Below are positions 24,742-33,445 of a stretch of 64,000 nucleotides of DNA, piece after piece. The translations under genes were made by a program, and so were the position numbers. A model generated the notes under the pieces. The model had not been told where the DNA came from. It searched no databases and saw nothing but the letters and a program-made list of their open reading frames with translations. The DNA comes from Nocardia aobensis NBRC 100429 (lineage in GTDB: Bacteria; Actinomycetota; Actinomycetes; Mycobacteriales; Mycobacteriaceae): assembly GCF_000308375.1 (NCBI RefSeq), contig NZ_BAFQ01000150.1, positions 52,545-116,544 on the forward strand. The letters are read 5' to 3'. The stretch's first letter is position 1. Each line of letters starts with the position of its first letter.

Positions 24742-27261
24742 TCACAGATCGGCGATAGCCGCCAGCGGCGGTGTGCGGGCGGCGCGCACACCCGGCCACA
24801 GCGCAGCGAGCACCCCGACCACGGCCGAGCCGATCAGCATGCCCACGATCTGGCCCCACGGCACGGTGATCGTGCTCAAACCCAGATCCGACAGCGTGCG
24901 CAGGAATCCGACGCCGAGTCCCAGACCCAGGACCACCCCGACCACGGCGCCGAAGATCGCGATCAGCATGGATTCGAGATAGATCGTGCGCCGGACCTGT
25001 GGTCGCTGCATGCCCACGGCGCGGAGCATGCCGATTTCGCGCCGCCGCTCGACGACCGAGAGGGCGAGCGTGTTCACGATGCCCAGGATCGCGATCACCA
25101 CCGCCAATGCCAGCAGCCCGTACAGGATGGCGAGCATGGTGTTGATCTGTTTGCCCTGCGCGCCTTTGAATTCCTCACGGTCCTGCACCTGCACCACCAC
25201 GTAGGACGCGGTCGCCTTCTCCAGATTGCCCCGCATCGCGGCGACGTCGGCGCCCGGCGCGGCCTTGACCAGCACGATCAGGTCGGTGCGGAACGCCACC
25301 GGCATCACCTGGTTGTAGAGGTCCGGCGCCACCACCAGGGGGCCGAGCAACTGGCTGTCGGCATAGATGCCGGCGACGGTCACCGAGAACTTCTTGTTGT
25401 CCACACTGGTGACCTCGACACGGTCGCCCGCATGCCAATGACGGTCGCCCGCTTCGGTTTCCGAAACCAGCAGAGACTCGCCGGTGAGGTTGTCGGTGCC
25501 CTGGCGGATGTCGTAGTGCAGGACCTGCCCCATCGGCCCGTCCGGCGAGGTGCCGGTGACCTGGTCGTCGCCCACGCGCAGCGCGACGCCGCGGAAGGCC
25601 ACCACATCGGACACGTCCGGCACCGAGCGCGCCGCCTCCGCGGCACCCAGCGGCACCCCGATCATCTGCGGCCCGGCCAGCACGTAGTCGGCGTTGACAC
25701 CCTTGTCGACGAGTTCGCCGACACTGGCCTTCGCCGAGGCGCCGAGCATGCCGATCGCCGAGACCAGCATCAATCCCAAAGTGAGCGCGAACGCGGTGGC
25801 GGCGGTGCGGCGTGGATTGCGCACGGCGTTGTTGCGCGCCATCGCGCCGATCGCGCCGAACGGACGCACCAGCAGACCCAGTGCCCCGACCACCGGCCGC
25901 GACAATGCGGGTGAGGCGAAGAGCACCGCGAAAATCAGTGCCGCCGCGCCGACTCCGACCGTGGCCGCGGCGTTGCCGCCGGTGTTGCGCGCCCCGAGCA
26001 CCACCAGGACCACCCCGATCACGGCCAGCACCGCACCGATCACCGTGCGCACGCGCAGCGATTCACCGACCGAGGCGAACTCCTCTCGCATCGCCTCCAC
26101 CGGCGGAATCTTGGCCGCCCGCCGCGCGGGTGCGTAGGCGCTGGCCACGGTCACCACCAGGCCGATGCCGATCGCCGCCAGCACGGTCCGCGGCAATACC
26201 TGCATGGTTCCGGTGGGCAGTCCGAGGTCGAAGGCGTTGAGCAGCGCGGAAAGTCCGAAGGCCAGCCCGATGCCGCCGGCCAGTCCGAGCAGGCTGCCGA
26301 TCAGGCCGATCACGAAGGCCTCCGCCACCACCGACAATCCGACCTGGCGCCGCCCGGCCCCGACCGCCCGCAACAGCGCCAGCTCCCGCAACCGCTGCGC
26401 CACGATCATCGAGAAGGTGTTGTAGATGATGAACGTGCCGACCAGCAGCGCGATCGCACCGAAGGCGAGCAGGAAGTAGTTGACGAATTTCAGGGCGTTG
26501 CCGACCTGCGCCTTCAGGTCGGCGCGTACCTGATCGCCGTCCATGACCTTGTATTCCGGCGCCACCTTCGCGATCCGGTCGCGCAACGTATCCGGCGAAA
26601 CTCCGGGTACGGCGGCCACATCCACGTAGGCGACATGCGCGCCGTCGGTGAACAGTTCCCGGGCCTGCGCGTCGTCCAGGAGCAGCCCGATGAATCCGCC
26701 GGTGTCCGAGGACACCGTGTAGATGCCGCTGACGGTCATATCGATCGTGCCGCGGGAGGGAATCAGCACCTTGGCCTTGTCCCCCACGTGCAATCCGGCT
26801 CGGTCGGCCCCGCCGGAATTGATCGCGATCTGCCCCGGTGTCACCGGCGCGACGCCGTCGACGAAATGCTCCGGGTCGGCGATCGCCTTGTCGGGCGGCA
26901 GATACGACCGCCCCCAACTCGGCGCGCCGCCCGTCTGGACCGCATGCCCGTCCTTCAGCAGGACGACGGGCCCCTGTACCGCCGGCGCGACCGCGCGCAC
27001 GCCGTCGGTCGTGGCGACCTTCGCGACCAGTTCGTTCGGAACACCCAGCGACTGTGTGTGTTTCGGCTCCACCCGTACGTCGACTCCCTTCGCCTGGTCG
27101 GCGAAGATGCCGTCGAAGGTGCGCTGCAGGGTGTCGGTGAAGACGAAAGAGCCTGCGACGAAAGCGGTTCCGAGCACGACCGACAGCAATGTCAGCGCCA
27201 GCCGCACCTTGTGCGCGGCCAGATTGCGCAAGGCCACCTTGCGCATCGGTGATCCAGCCAT
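24742..27261 (-). CDS. MacB/FtsX-type ABC transporter permease
   Basis: An 839-residue membrane protein with two tandem FtsX modules. Each has a large periplasmic MacB-type domain and hydrophobic helices: about 21-41 (ALTLLSVVLGTAFVAGSFVF), around YFLLAFGAIALLVGTFIIYNTF, a central block of helices, and ALAVVIAILGIVNTLAL and IAIFGAVVGVVLGLGLGVGF near the end. RELALLRAVGA and RREIGMLRAVGM are the conserved coupling helices that contact the ATPase. It is encoded after its ATPase, separated by a 71-bp mini-ORF repeat. Such pairs export lipids, peptides or proteins or act in envelope stress; the substrate is unknown. Confidence 0.92.
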   Translation of the reverse strand: MAGSPMRKVALRNLAAHKVRLALTLLSVVLGTAFVAGSFVFTDTLQRTFDGIFADQAKGVDVRVEPKHTQSLGVPNELVAKVATTDGVRAVAPAVQGPVVLLKDGHAVQTGGAPSWGRSYLPPDKAIADPEHFVDGVAPVTPGQIAINSGGADRAGLHVGDKAKVLIPSRGTIDMTVSGIYTVSSDTGGFIGLLLDDAQARELFTDGAHVAYVDVAAVPGVSPDTLRDRIAKVAPEYKVMDGDQVRADLKAQVGNALKFVNYFLLAFGAIALLVGTFIIYNTFSMIVAQRLRELALLRAVGAGRRQVGLSVVAEAFVIGLIGSLLGLAGGIGLAFGLSALLNAFDLGLPTGTMQVLPRTVLAAIGIGLVVTVASAYAPARRAAKIPPVEAMREEFASVGESLRVRTVIGAVLAVIGVVLVVLGARNTGGNAAATVGVGAAALIFAVLFASPALSRPVVGALGLLVRPFGAIGAMARNNAVRNPRRTAATAFALTLGLMLVSAIGMLGASAKASVGELVDKGVNADYVLAGPQMIGVPLGAAEAARSVPDVSDVVAFRGVALRVGDDQVTGTSPDGPMGQVLHYDIRQGTDNLTGESLLVSETEAGDRHWHAGDRVEVTSVDNKKFSVTVAGIYADSQLLGPLVVAPDLYNQVMPVAFRTDLIVLVKAAPGADVAAMRGNLEKATASYVVVQVQDREEFKGAQGKQINTMLAILYGLLALAVVIAILGIVNTLALSVVERRREIGMLRAVGMQRPQVRRTIYLESMLIAIFGAVVGVVLGLGLGVGFLRTLSDLGLSTITVPWGQIVGMLIGSAVVGVLAALWPGVRAARTPPLAAIADL

Positions 27262-27264
27262 GAC

Positions 27265-27336
27265 CTATGCCTCCAGCGTCTTGCGGGACACCCGCACCCG
27301 GTCGGCGAGATGAGCCGCTGCGCGATTGTCGCTCAT
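27265..27336 (-). repeat. MIRU-like 71-bp unit with a 23-codon ORF between ABC genes
   Basis: On the minus strand the ABC ATPase stop and a new ATG overlap as TGATG, opening a 23-codon frame (MSDNRAAAHLADRVRV then SRKTLEA) that ends at TAG (27267-27265), three bases before the permease ATG at 27261. The DNA is almost identical to the two units at 33374-33516. The upstream ATPase ends SLEA, matching the TLEA that ends the unit. Position and coupling resemble mycobacterial MIRU elements. Confidence 0.85.
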
Positions 27337-28100
27337 CACGCCTCCAGGGACTTCATGCGGTCCAGCACCGAATCCGCTGTCGGATCGCGCAATTCGTCGA
27401 CGATGCGCCCGTCGGCGAGGAAGATCACGCGGTCGGCGTAGGAGGCGGCATGCGGTTCGTGCGTCACGATCACGACCGTCTGACCGAATTCGTCGACCGC
27501 CGCCCGCAGAATCGACAGCACCTCACCGGAGGAGCGGGAGTCGAGATTGCCGGTCGGCTCGTCGCCGAAGATGATGTCGGGCCGGCCGACCAGCGCCCGC
27601 GCACATGCGACACGCTGCTGCTGCCCGCCCGACAGCTCACTCGGCCGATGGTCGAGGCGATCGCCCAGACCGAGACGGCCGATCACGGTGTCCAGCCACT
27701 CCTGATCGGGTTTGCGGCCCGCGATATCCAGCGGCAGGGTGATGTTCTCGAGCGCGGTCAGCGTCGGCACCAGGTTGAATGCCTGGAAGACGAAGCCGAT
27801 GCGGTCGCGACGCAGGCGCGTCATCTGTTTGTCCGACAGCCCGGTCAGCGCGGTGTCGCCGATGTGCACCGTGCCCGACGTGGCGCTGTCGAGCCCGGCC
27901 AGGCAGTGCATCAATGTCGATTTTCCGGAGCCGGACGGGCCCATGATCGCGGTGAACTCCCGCTGGGCGAAGTCGGCCGAAACCCCGTCGAGGGCGCGGA
28001 CCTGGGTGTCTCCGGATCCGTACAGTTTCATCAGGTCGGTGGCGCGGGCCGCGAGCGTGGTCGCCGCGGCGGGTTCGGTGCCCAGGGCATCGGCAGTCAT
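27336..28100 (-). CDS. ABC transporter ATP-binding protein (MacB/LolD type)
   Basis: A 254-residue ATPase that powers the FtsX-type permease downstream. Walker A is MGPSGSGKST, the Q-loop lies in FVFQAFNL, the signature is LSGGQQQR, Walker B is IIFGDEPTGNLD and the H-loop is VTHE. The DIAG...LGLGDRLDHRPSELSGG layout is that of the LolD/MacB subfamily. ATG 28100 (MTADALG) is chosen; six extra in-frame residues exist upstream to 28118. Its last codons CTG GAG GCG TGA form part of the repeated 71-bp sequence that follows, so the natural C-terminus may have been altered by the repeat. Confidence 0.93.
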   Translation of the reverse strand: MTADALGTEPAAATTLAARATDLMKLYGSGDTQVRALDGVSADFAQREFTAIMGPSGSGKSTLMHCLAGLDSATSGTVHIGDTALTGLSDKQMTRLRRDRIGFVFQAFNLVPTLTALENITLPLDIAGRKPDQEWLDTVIGRLGLGDRLDHRPSELSGGQQQRVACARALVGRPDIIFGDEPTGNLDSRSSGEVLSILRAAVDEFGQTVVIVTHEPHAASYADRVIFLADGRIVDELRDPTADSVLDRMKSLEA

Positions 28101-28223
28101 GGTCTCCAGTCTGGCCAAACCGGCGTGCGGGCGCCATCAGGATTTCCCCCCAATACCTGGGGCGCACACCCCCGGCGCACCCGGATGCGGCAGTGCGGGT
28201 GGCGACGCACATATCCTCATGCC

Positions 28224-28982
28224 ATGGCTGCGCTCGCCCCGGTCCTGCTGATGCTCGTCGGTGGGATCGCGCTGGTGCAGCAGGGCATTCTGCGAGGGAA
28301 GCCGGTGTCGGTGTTGCTCGTGCCGGCCGCGGCGCTCGGCGGCGCCGCGCAACTGAGCCACGACGTGGTCGACGGCGGCGGCGTCACCCGCATCGACCAG
28401 CCGATCACCGACTGGGTGGTCGACCATCGCATCGGCTGGTTGAATCCGGCGATCAGCATCGTCACCGATGCCGGCGGCGTCGCGGCGATGACGACACTCA
28501 CCATCGTGGCCTGCGCCTGGTTCGGCGTGCGGCGGCAGTGGGCGCGACTGCTGACCACGGCCGCGGTGGGTATCGGGGTGGCCGTGATCGGTTCCGTGCT
28601 GAAGTCGGCGATCGGACGGCATCGGCCGCCGGCGGTCGATCAGCTGGTCACCGAGACCAGTCCCTCGTTCCCGTCCGGTCACACGCTGGGCAGCACCGCC
28701 GTGGTCGGGGCGCTCGCCGCCATGGTCGTGCTGTCGTCGCGCGGGCGCGCGGTGCGCGTCGCGGCCGTCGCGGTCGCGGCGTTGTTCGCCGTGGTGATCG
28801 GCCTGACCCGGATCTATCTCGGCGTGCACTGGGCCACCGATGTGCTGGCGGGGTGGGCGATCGGCCTGGTCTGGCTCGCGCTGTGCCTCGGTCCCTACCT
28901 GTGGTGGCGGGCCCGGGTCAGCTCGACAACGCGGCCAGCAGCACCAGAACCACCAGCAGCAGCACCACCGCGCCGACGATGA
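28224..28982 (+). CDS. PAP2-family membrane phosphatase
   Basis: A 252-residue integral membrane phosphatase of the type-2 phosphatidic acid phosphatase superfamily. The tripartite active site is complete: KSAIGRHRPP (KX6RP), PSFPSGHT (PSGH) and RIYLGVHWATDV (RX5HX3D). About six transmembrane helices surround these motifs. The likely substrate is a lipid phosphate or undecaprenyl/decaprenyl pyrophosphate, but the sequence does not decide. The last 65 bases overlap the 3' end of the convergent kinase gene; the C-terminal PPAAAPPRRR tail is encoded antisense to the kinase's transmembrane anchor. Confidence 0.9.
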   Translation: MAALAPVLLMLVGGIALVQQGILRGKPVSVLLVPAAALGGAAQLSHDVVDGGGVTRIDQPITDWVVDHRIGWLNPAISIVTDAGGVAAMTTLTIVACAWFGVRRQWARLLTTAAVGIGVAVIGSVLKSAIGRHRPPAVDQLVTETSPSFPSGHTLGSTAVVGALAAMVVLSSRGRAVRVAAVAVAALFAVVIGLTRIYLGVHWATDVLAGWAIGLVWLALCLGPYLWWRARVSSTTRPAAPEPPAAAPPRRR

Positions 28983-30159
28983 TGCCGATGATCACCCCGG
29001 TATTCGATTTCGGCGCCTGGTTCTGCCGGATCTGATTCATCGGCGGTAGCGGCGACCGGTGTCCGTAGGGCTGGTTGTACTGGTTGAACTGGCCGGACGC
29101 ACCGTAGGGCTGCGGCTGATTCACCGGTCGCGCGGCGGTGGCGGGATACGGCTGGGGGACGGCGCCGTGCGGCGGCATCGGTTGCGGCCGGGCCGCATGC
29201 GGCACCGACGGACCGGTCGCGGGCCGGTGCACGACCGGCTGTCCCGGCCCGGTCCCCGGCCGGCCGGTCGTCGGCATCGGTGGACCGGTGTAGGGGCGGC
29301 CGACCGTAGGCATGCGCGGCGCACTGGCCGGGGAGACCGCCTGGCGGGCGGCGGCGGCGAAGTCCGCACAGCTGCCGAATCGGTCGCTCGCGCGCTTCGC
29401 CATCGCCTTCAGCAGGACCGCGTCCAGGCTCGCGGGCAGGCCGGGGCGCACACTGCTCAGCGCCGGCGGCGGGCCCTGCAGATGGCCACGGATCACCGCC
29501 GCCGGATTCGGCGCGTTGAACGGTCCCCGGCCGGTGAACAGCCAGAACAGGCTGCACGCCAGCGAATACTGGTCCGAACTGCCGTCCAGCGGCGCGCCGG
29601 TGAGCTGTTCGGGTGAGGCATAGGCCAGGGTCGCGGTGAAGGTTCCGGTCTGGGTGAGATGACCGCCGTCGTCGCGCAGGCGGGCGATGCCGAAGTCGGT
29701 GAGATATACCCGCTCGCCCTTGCCGCCGGTGGAGCGCGCGAGCAACATGTTGCCCGGCTTCACATCCCGGTGCATGACCCCGGCGCCGTGGGCGTAGTCC
29801 AGCGCCTCGGCCACCTCGGCGATGATCTGCACGGCCCGCTCCGGCGGCAGCTTCTTCGGATCCACGCTGGCGGCGTCGATACCGTCGATGTACTGCATCG
29901 AGATCCAGAGCTGGCCGTCCTCGAGGCCGCGATCGTAGACCGTGACGACCTTGGGATGATCGAGTTGCGCGACCAGATCGGCCTCGCGCTCGAAGCGGGC
30001 CCGGATCTCCGGATCGGCGACCATCTCGCGGTTGAGCAGCTTCAGCGCGGTCATCCGCGGCAATCGCGGATGTTTGGCCAGATAGACCTGCCCCATACCG
30101 CCGCGGCCCAACAGTCGTTCGATGACGTAGCCCGCGAACACATCACCGTTGGCCAGCAT
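28918..30159 (-). CDS. Tail-anchored serine/threonine protein kinase
   Basis: A Hanks-type kinase of 413 residues. The glycine loop is GRGGMGQVY (18-26), the ATP-binding Lys is K40, the catalytic loop is HRDVKPGN (130-137), the metal-binding motif is DFG (155-157) and the substrate-side motif is YASPEQ. A proline/glutamine-rich linker (about 280-385) with repeated TGRP/QPYG elements is followed by one transmembrane helix at the extreme C-terminus (VIIGIIVGAVVLLLVVLVLLAA). No sensor domain follows, unlike PknB-type kinases. It is convergent with and overlaps the PAP2 gene. Confidence 0.92.
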   Translation of the reverse strand: MLANGDVFAGYVIERLLGRGGMGQVYLAKHPRLPRMTALKLLNREMVADPEIRARFEREADLVAQLDHPKVVTVYDRGLEDGQLWISMQYIDGIDAASVDPKKLPPERAVQIIAEVAEALDYAHGAGVMHRDVKPGNMLLARSTGGKGERVYLTDFGIARLRDDGGHLTQTGTFTATLAYASPEQLTGAPLDGSSDQYSLACSLFWLFTGRGPFNAPNPAAVIRGHLQGPPPALSSVRPGLPASLDAVLLKAMAKRASDRFGSCADFAAAARQAVSPASAPRMPTVGRPYTGPPMPTTGRPGTGPGQPVVHRPATGPSVPHAARPQPMPPHGAVPQPYPATAARPVNQPQPYGASGQFNQYNQPYGHRSPLPPMNQIRQNQAPKSNTGVIIGIIVGAVVLLLVVLVLLAALSS

Positions 30160-30310
30160 GCCCCGCTCCCACTTCCCGTGCCGGAATCACCGAAACCATA
30201 GCAGTCCACCGGAACCGGCATTCTCGATCGATCGGGCCGCCGGCCCGCGTGAACGCCCGGTCCCCGCCTGTCGCTGCGGGCTGTCGGTGCCTACCGATAC
30301 GCTCTCTGCC

Positions 30311-31081
30311 ATGCGTATTGGAGCACACGTCCGCCAAGACAGTGATCCGATCGGCTTCGGCGAGCGATTGGGTGCCGACGTCATCCAGATGTTCGTGGTG
30401 GATCCGCAGGGCTGGGACAAACCACAGCCGCATCCGCGCGCGGAGGAGATCAAATCCAGCCCGATCGACGTGGTGGTGCATTCCTCCTATCAGATCAACG
30501 TGGCCAGCACGAACAACCGATTGCGCATGCCCTCGCGCAGCGCGGTCGCGCAGCAGGCGCAGGCCGCGGCCGATCTGGGCGCGTTCGGCCTGGTCGTGCA
30601 CGGCGGGCACGTGCGCTCGGATGCCGAGATCGAGGCCGGAATCGTCAACTGGCGCAAGCTGTTCGAGCGTCAGCAGGACAAGGGCGGCTTCGCGGTGCCG
30701 ATTCTCATCGAAAACACCGCCGGCGGTAATCACGCCATGGCGCGCCATTTCGATTCGATCGCCCGGCTGTGGGATGCGGTCGGCGACTTCGGCGCCGGCT
30801 TCTGCCTCGACACCTGCCACGCCTGGGCGGGCGGCGAGGAGTTGATCGGCGTCGTCGACCGGATCCGCGCGATCACAGGCCGCATCGATCTGGTGCATCT
30901 GAACTCCTCGCGCGACGACTTCAACTCCGGCGCCGACCGGCACGCCAACTTCGCCGACGGCACCATCGACCCACAGTTGCTCGCCGAGGTGTGCCGCACC
31001 GCAGATGCACCCGTGGTGCTGGAAACACCGGCCGAAGGTGTCGCCGAGGACCTCGCCTACCTGCGCGAACACGTCGGCTGA
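30311..31081 (+). CDS. nfo: Endonuclease IV (deoxyribonuclease IV)
   Basis: An AP endonuclease of base-excision repair, acting on abasic sites and 3'-blocked ends. The 256-residue TIM-barrel protein has the family motifs IGAHV, HSSYQINVAS, VVHGGHV (metal His), LIENTAGG (metal Glu), GFCLDTCHAWAGG (metal Asp/His) and HLNSSRDDFNSGADRHAN. It closely follows M. tuberculosis End (Rv0670) along its length. The start is ATG 30311. The gene is alone on its strand, divergent from the kinase. Confidence 0.92.
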   Translation: MRIGAHVRQDSDPIGFGERLGADVIQMFVVDPQGWDKPQPHPRAEEIKSSPIDVVVHSSYQINVASTNNRLRMPSRSAVAQQAQAAADLGAFGLVVHGGHVRSDAEIEAGIVNWRKLFERQQDKGGFAVPILIENTAGGNHAMARHFDSIARLWDAVGDFGAGFCLDTCHAWAGGEELIGVVDRIRAITGRIDLVHLNSSRDDFNSGADRHANFADGTIDPQLLAEVCRTADAPVVLETPAEGVAEDLAYLREHVG

Positions 31082-31165
31082 GCCACGTCGGCCGGGCGCA
31101 GCGCCGGCGCCGTCTTTGTGATCGCGCTGACCGTAAACCTGGTCGCGCGCGGGCCTCGATGGTGT

Positions 31166-31190
31166 GCTCGGAACGTAGCAAGTTCCGAGC
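31166..31190. promoter_or_regulatory. 25-bp dyad before the dioxygenase gene
   Basis: GCTCGGAAC (31166-31174) and GTTCCGAGC (31182-31190) are perfect 9-bp inverted arms with a seven-base spacer. The dyad ends one base before GAAAGG, the ribosome-binding site of the dioxygenase starting at 31203. It could be an operator, or an mRNA hairpin sitting against the ribosome-binding site. Confidence 0.6.
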
Positions 31191-31202
31191 GAAAGGCCCT
31201 CC

Positions 31203-32132
31203 ATGTCAAGCGATCACGCAGCAGAGTCCGTGTCCGTGGTGAAACTCGGAACCCACATCGGCGCACGCATCGACGGCGTCCGGCTCGGCGGGGATCTGGC
31301 TCCGGAGACCGTGGCGGCCATCCGCGCGGCCCTCAACGAGCACAAGGTGATCTTCTTCCGTGATCAGCACCATCTCACCGAGGACGGTCAGCACGAATTC
31401 GCGCAGCTGCTCGGCAGCCCGACCACCCCGCATCCGACGGTCACGTCCAAGGGTGTGAAGAGCCTGGCGATCGATTCCCACCACGGCCGCGCCAACAGCT
31501 GGCACAGCGATGTCACCTTCGTCGACCGCATTCCGAAGGCCTCGATCCTGCGGGCGGTGACCCTGCCCAGCTACGGCGGCTCGACCACCTGGGCCTCGAC
31601 CGTGGCCGCCTACGCCTCGCTGCCGGAACCGCTGAAGCGGCTGGCCGAGGAGTTGCGCGCGGTGCACACCAACAAGTACGACTACGCCGCGAGCCACGAC
31701 GAGCAGCCGGACCCCAACGCGCAGGCCTACCGCGAGGAATTCCAGTCGACCTACTACGAGACCGAGCATCCGGTGGTGCGGGTTCACCCCGAGACGGGTG
31801 AGCGCGCTCTGCTGCTCGGACATTTCGTCAAGCAGTTCGTGGGTCTGTCCACCAACGAGTCACATGCGCTGTTCCGCCTGCTCCAGGATCGGGTGACCCG
31901 GCTCGAGCACACCACGCGGTGGAACTGGTCGCTCGGCGACGTGGCGATCTGGGACAACCGTGCCACTCAGCACTACGCGATCGACGACTACGACGGCGCC
32001 GAGCACCGTCAGCTCACCCGCATCACACTGGCCGGAGACATCCCGGTGGGCGTGGACGGCCGGACCAGCCTCAGCATCGCCGGTAACGCCGACCACTACT
32101 CGATCATCGAGGATCTGGCCGAGGTGGCCTGA
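31203..32132 (+). CDS. TauD/TfdA-family 2-oxoglutarate dioxygenase (alkylsulfatase-like)
   Basis: A non-haem Fe(II) dioxygenase of 309 residues. The facial triad is H101-x-D103 (SWHSDVTF) with distal H257 (NRATQHYAIDDY), and an Arg near 273 binds 2-oxoglutarate. Motifs LRAVTLPSYGGSTTWAS and HTNKYDYA match mycobacterial Rv3406, an AtsK-like alkyl sulfatase that releases sulfite from sulfate esters. A role in sulfur scavenging is therefore likely but unproven. It is preceded by a strong dyad at 31166-31190 and followed by an apparently unrelated CoA transferase 33 bases on. Confidence 0.9.
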   Translation: MSSDHAAESVSVVKLGTHIGARIDGVRLGGDLAPETVAAIRAALNEHKVIFFRDQHHLTEDGQHEFAQLLGSPTTPHPTVTSKGVKSLAIDSHHGRANSWHSDVTFVDRIPKASILRAVTLPSYGGSTTWASTVAAYASLPEPLKRLAEELRAVHTNKYDYAASHDEQPDPNAQAYREEFQSTYYETEHPVVRVHPETGERALLLGHFVKQFVGLSTNESHALFRLLQDRVTRLEHTTRWNWSLGDVAIWDNRATQHYAIDDYDGAEHRQLTRITLAGDIPVGVDGRTSLSIAGNADHYSIIEDLAEVA

Positions 32133-32165
32133 TCCGCCGGCGCCGGCCGGTGGTTGAATCGGTAC

Positions 32166-33374
32166 ATGGAGATTCGACCGCTGGCCGGCGTTCGGGTACT
32201 GGAACTGGGCAACTACATCGCGGCGCCGACCGCGGGGCGCATCCTCGGTGACTTCGGCGCCGAGGTGATCAAGGTCGAGCGCCCGAAAACCGGTGACGAG
32301 CTGCGCAATTGGCGGCTCTACGGCGGCGACACCTCGATGCTGTATCGCACGGTGAACCGCAACAAGAAGTCGATCACCCTCGATCTGCGCACCGACGCGG
32401 GCCGGGCGATCGTGCTGGATCTGATCCGGCACTGCGATGTGCTGCTGGAGAATTTCCGGCCCGGGATGCTGGAGAAGTGGGGGCTGGGTCCGGAGGTGCT
32501 CGACGAGGCCAATCCGGACCTGGTCATCACCCGCATCTCCGCCTACGGGCAGACCGGACCGCTCTCGCAGCGGCCGGGTTTCGCCGCGGTCGCGGAGGCG
32601 ATCGGCGGGCTGCGCGAGCTGGTCGGTGATCCGGATCGGCCGCCGGTGCGGGTGGGCGTGTCGATCGGGGATTCCATCGCGGGGATCTACGCCGCCTTCG
32701 GCACGGTGCTGGCACTGTTCCAGCGCAGGGGGGCCGAGGAGCGAATCCCGTTGCCGCAGCGCATTATCGATGTGGCGCTGAACGAATCGATTCTCTCCGT
32801 GATGGAATCGCTGGTCCCCGACTACGAGGCGTACGGCATCAACCGCCAGCGCGTCGGCGGGCGGATGGAAGGGATCGCACCGAGTAACGCCTACCCGTGT
32901 GCCGACGGCACCAGCATCATCATCGGCGGCAACGGCGACGCGATCTTCCGCCGCTATATGCAGGTGATCGAGCGCCCCGATCTCGCCGAGGATCCGGAAT
33001 TGCAGGACAACGCGGGCCGCTGGCGCCACCGCGACCGCCTCGACGCCGCGATCGGCGAATGGAGTGTGCGCCACACCCGCGACGAGGCGCTGGCGATCCT
33101 CGAACAGGCGGCCATTCCGTGCGGCCCGATCTACACCGCCGCCGATATCGTCGCCGACGAACAGTATCGGGCGCGCAACATGATTCAGCACTTCCCGGTC
33201 GACGTCGGCGCCGCCGAACCGAAACAGGTCGCCTTCACCGGCATCGTCCCGGTGATCGGCGAGCGTTCGCTCCCCATCCGCACGGTAGGCCCCGACTTGG
33301 GCGAACACACCCGCGAGGTCCTTTCGGAACTGCTGGGAATGTCGGACGCCGACATCGATGGCCTGGAGGCGTGA
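32166..33374 (+). CDS. CaiB/BaiF family III CoA-transferase
   Basis: A 402-residue formyl-CoA-transferase-like enzyme that moves CoA between carboxylic acids. It has the family N-terminus LAGVRVLELGNYIAAPTAGRILGDFGAEVIKVE, SITLDLRTDAGR, and the catalytic Asp region VSIGDSIAGIYAAFG. It is followed by an HMG-CoA-lyase-like gene, a pairing used for catabolism of branched or dicarboxylic acids, with two 71-bp mini-ORF repeats in between. ATG 32166 (MEIRPL) was chosen over TTG 32154. The final LEA-stop codons are part of the repeat sequence. Confidence 0.92.
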   Translation: MEIRPLAGVRVLELGNYIAAPTAGRILGDFGAEVIKVERPKTGDELRNWRLYGGDTSMLYRTVNRNKKSITLDLRTDAGRAIVLDLIRHCDVLLENFRPGMLEKWGLGPEVLDEANPDLVITRISAYGQTGPLSQRPGFAAVAEAIGGLRELVGDPDRPPVRVGVSIGDSIAGIYAAFGTVLALFQRRGAEERIPLPQRIIDVALNESILSVMESLVPDYEAYGINRQRVGGRMEGIAPSNAYPCADGTSIIIGGNGDAIFRRYMQVIERPDLAEDPELQDNAGRWRHRDRLDAAIGEWSVRHTRDEALAILEQAAIPCGPIYTAADIVADEQYRARNMIQHFPVDVGAAEPKQVAFTGIVPVIGERSLPIRTVGPDLGEHTREVLSELLGMSDADIDGLEA

Positions 33375-33445
33375 TGAGCGACAATCGCGCAGCGGCTCGT
33401 CTCGCCGACCGGGTGCGGGTGTCCCGCAAGACACCGGAGGCGTGA
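33374..33445 (+). repeat. MIRU-like 71-bp unit, first of tandem pair
   Basis: The unit begins at the TGATG overlap with the CoA-transferase stop and encodes MSDNRAAARLADRVRV followed by SRKTPEA and TGA. It differs from the next unit by one base (CCG for CTG). The period is exactly 71 bp, so the reading frame shifts by one at each junction while each stop overlaps the next ATG. Confidence 0.88.
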
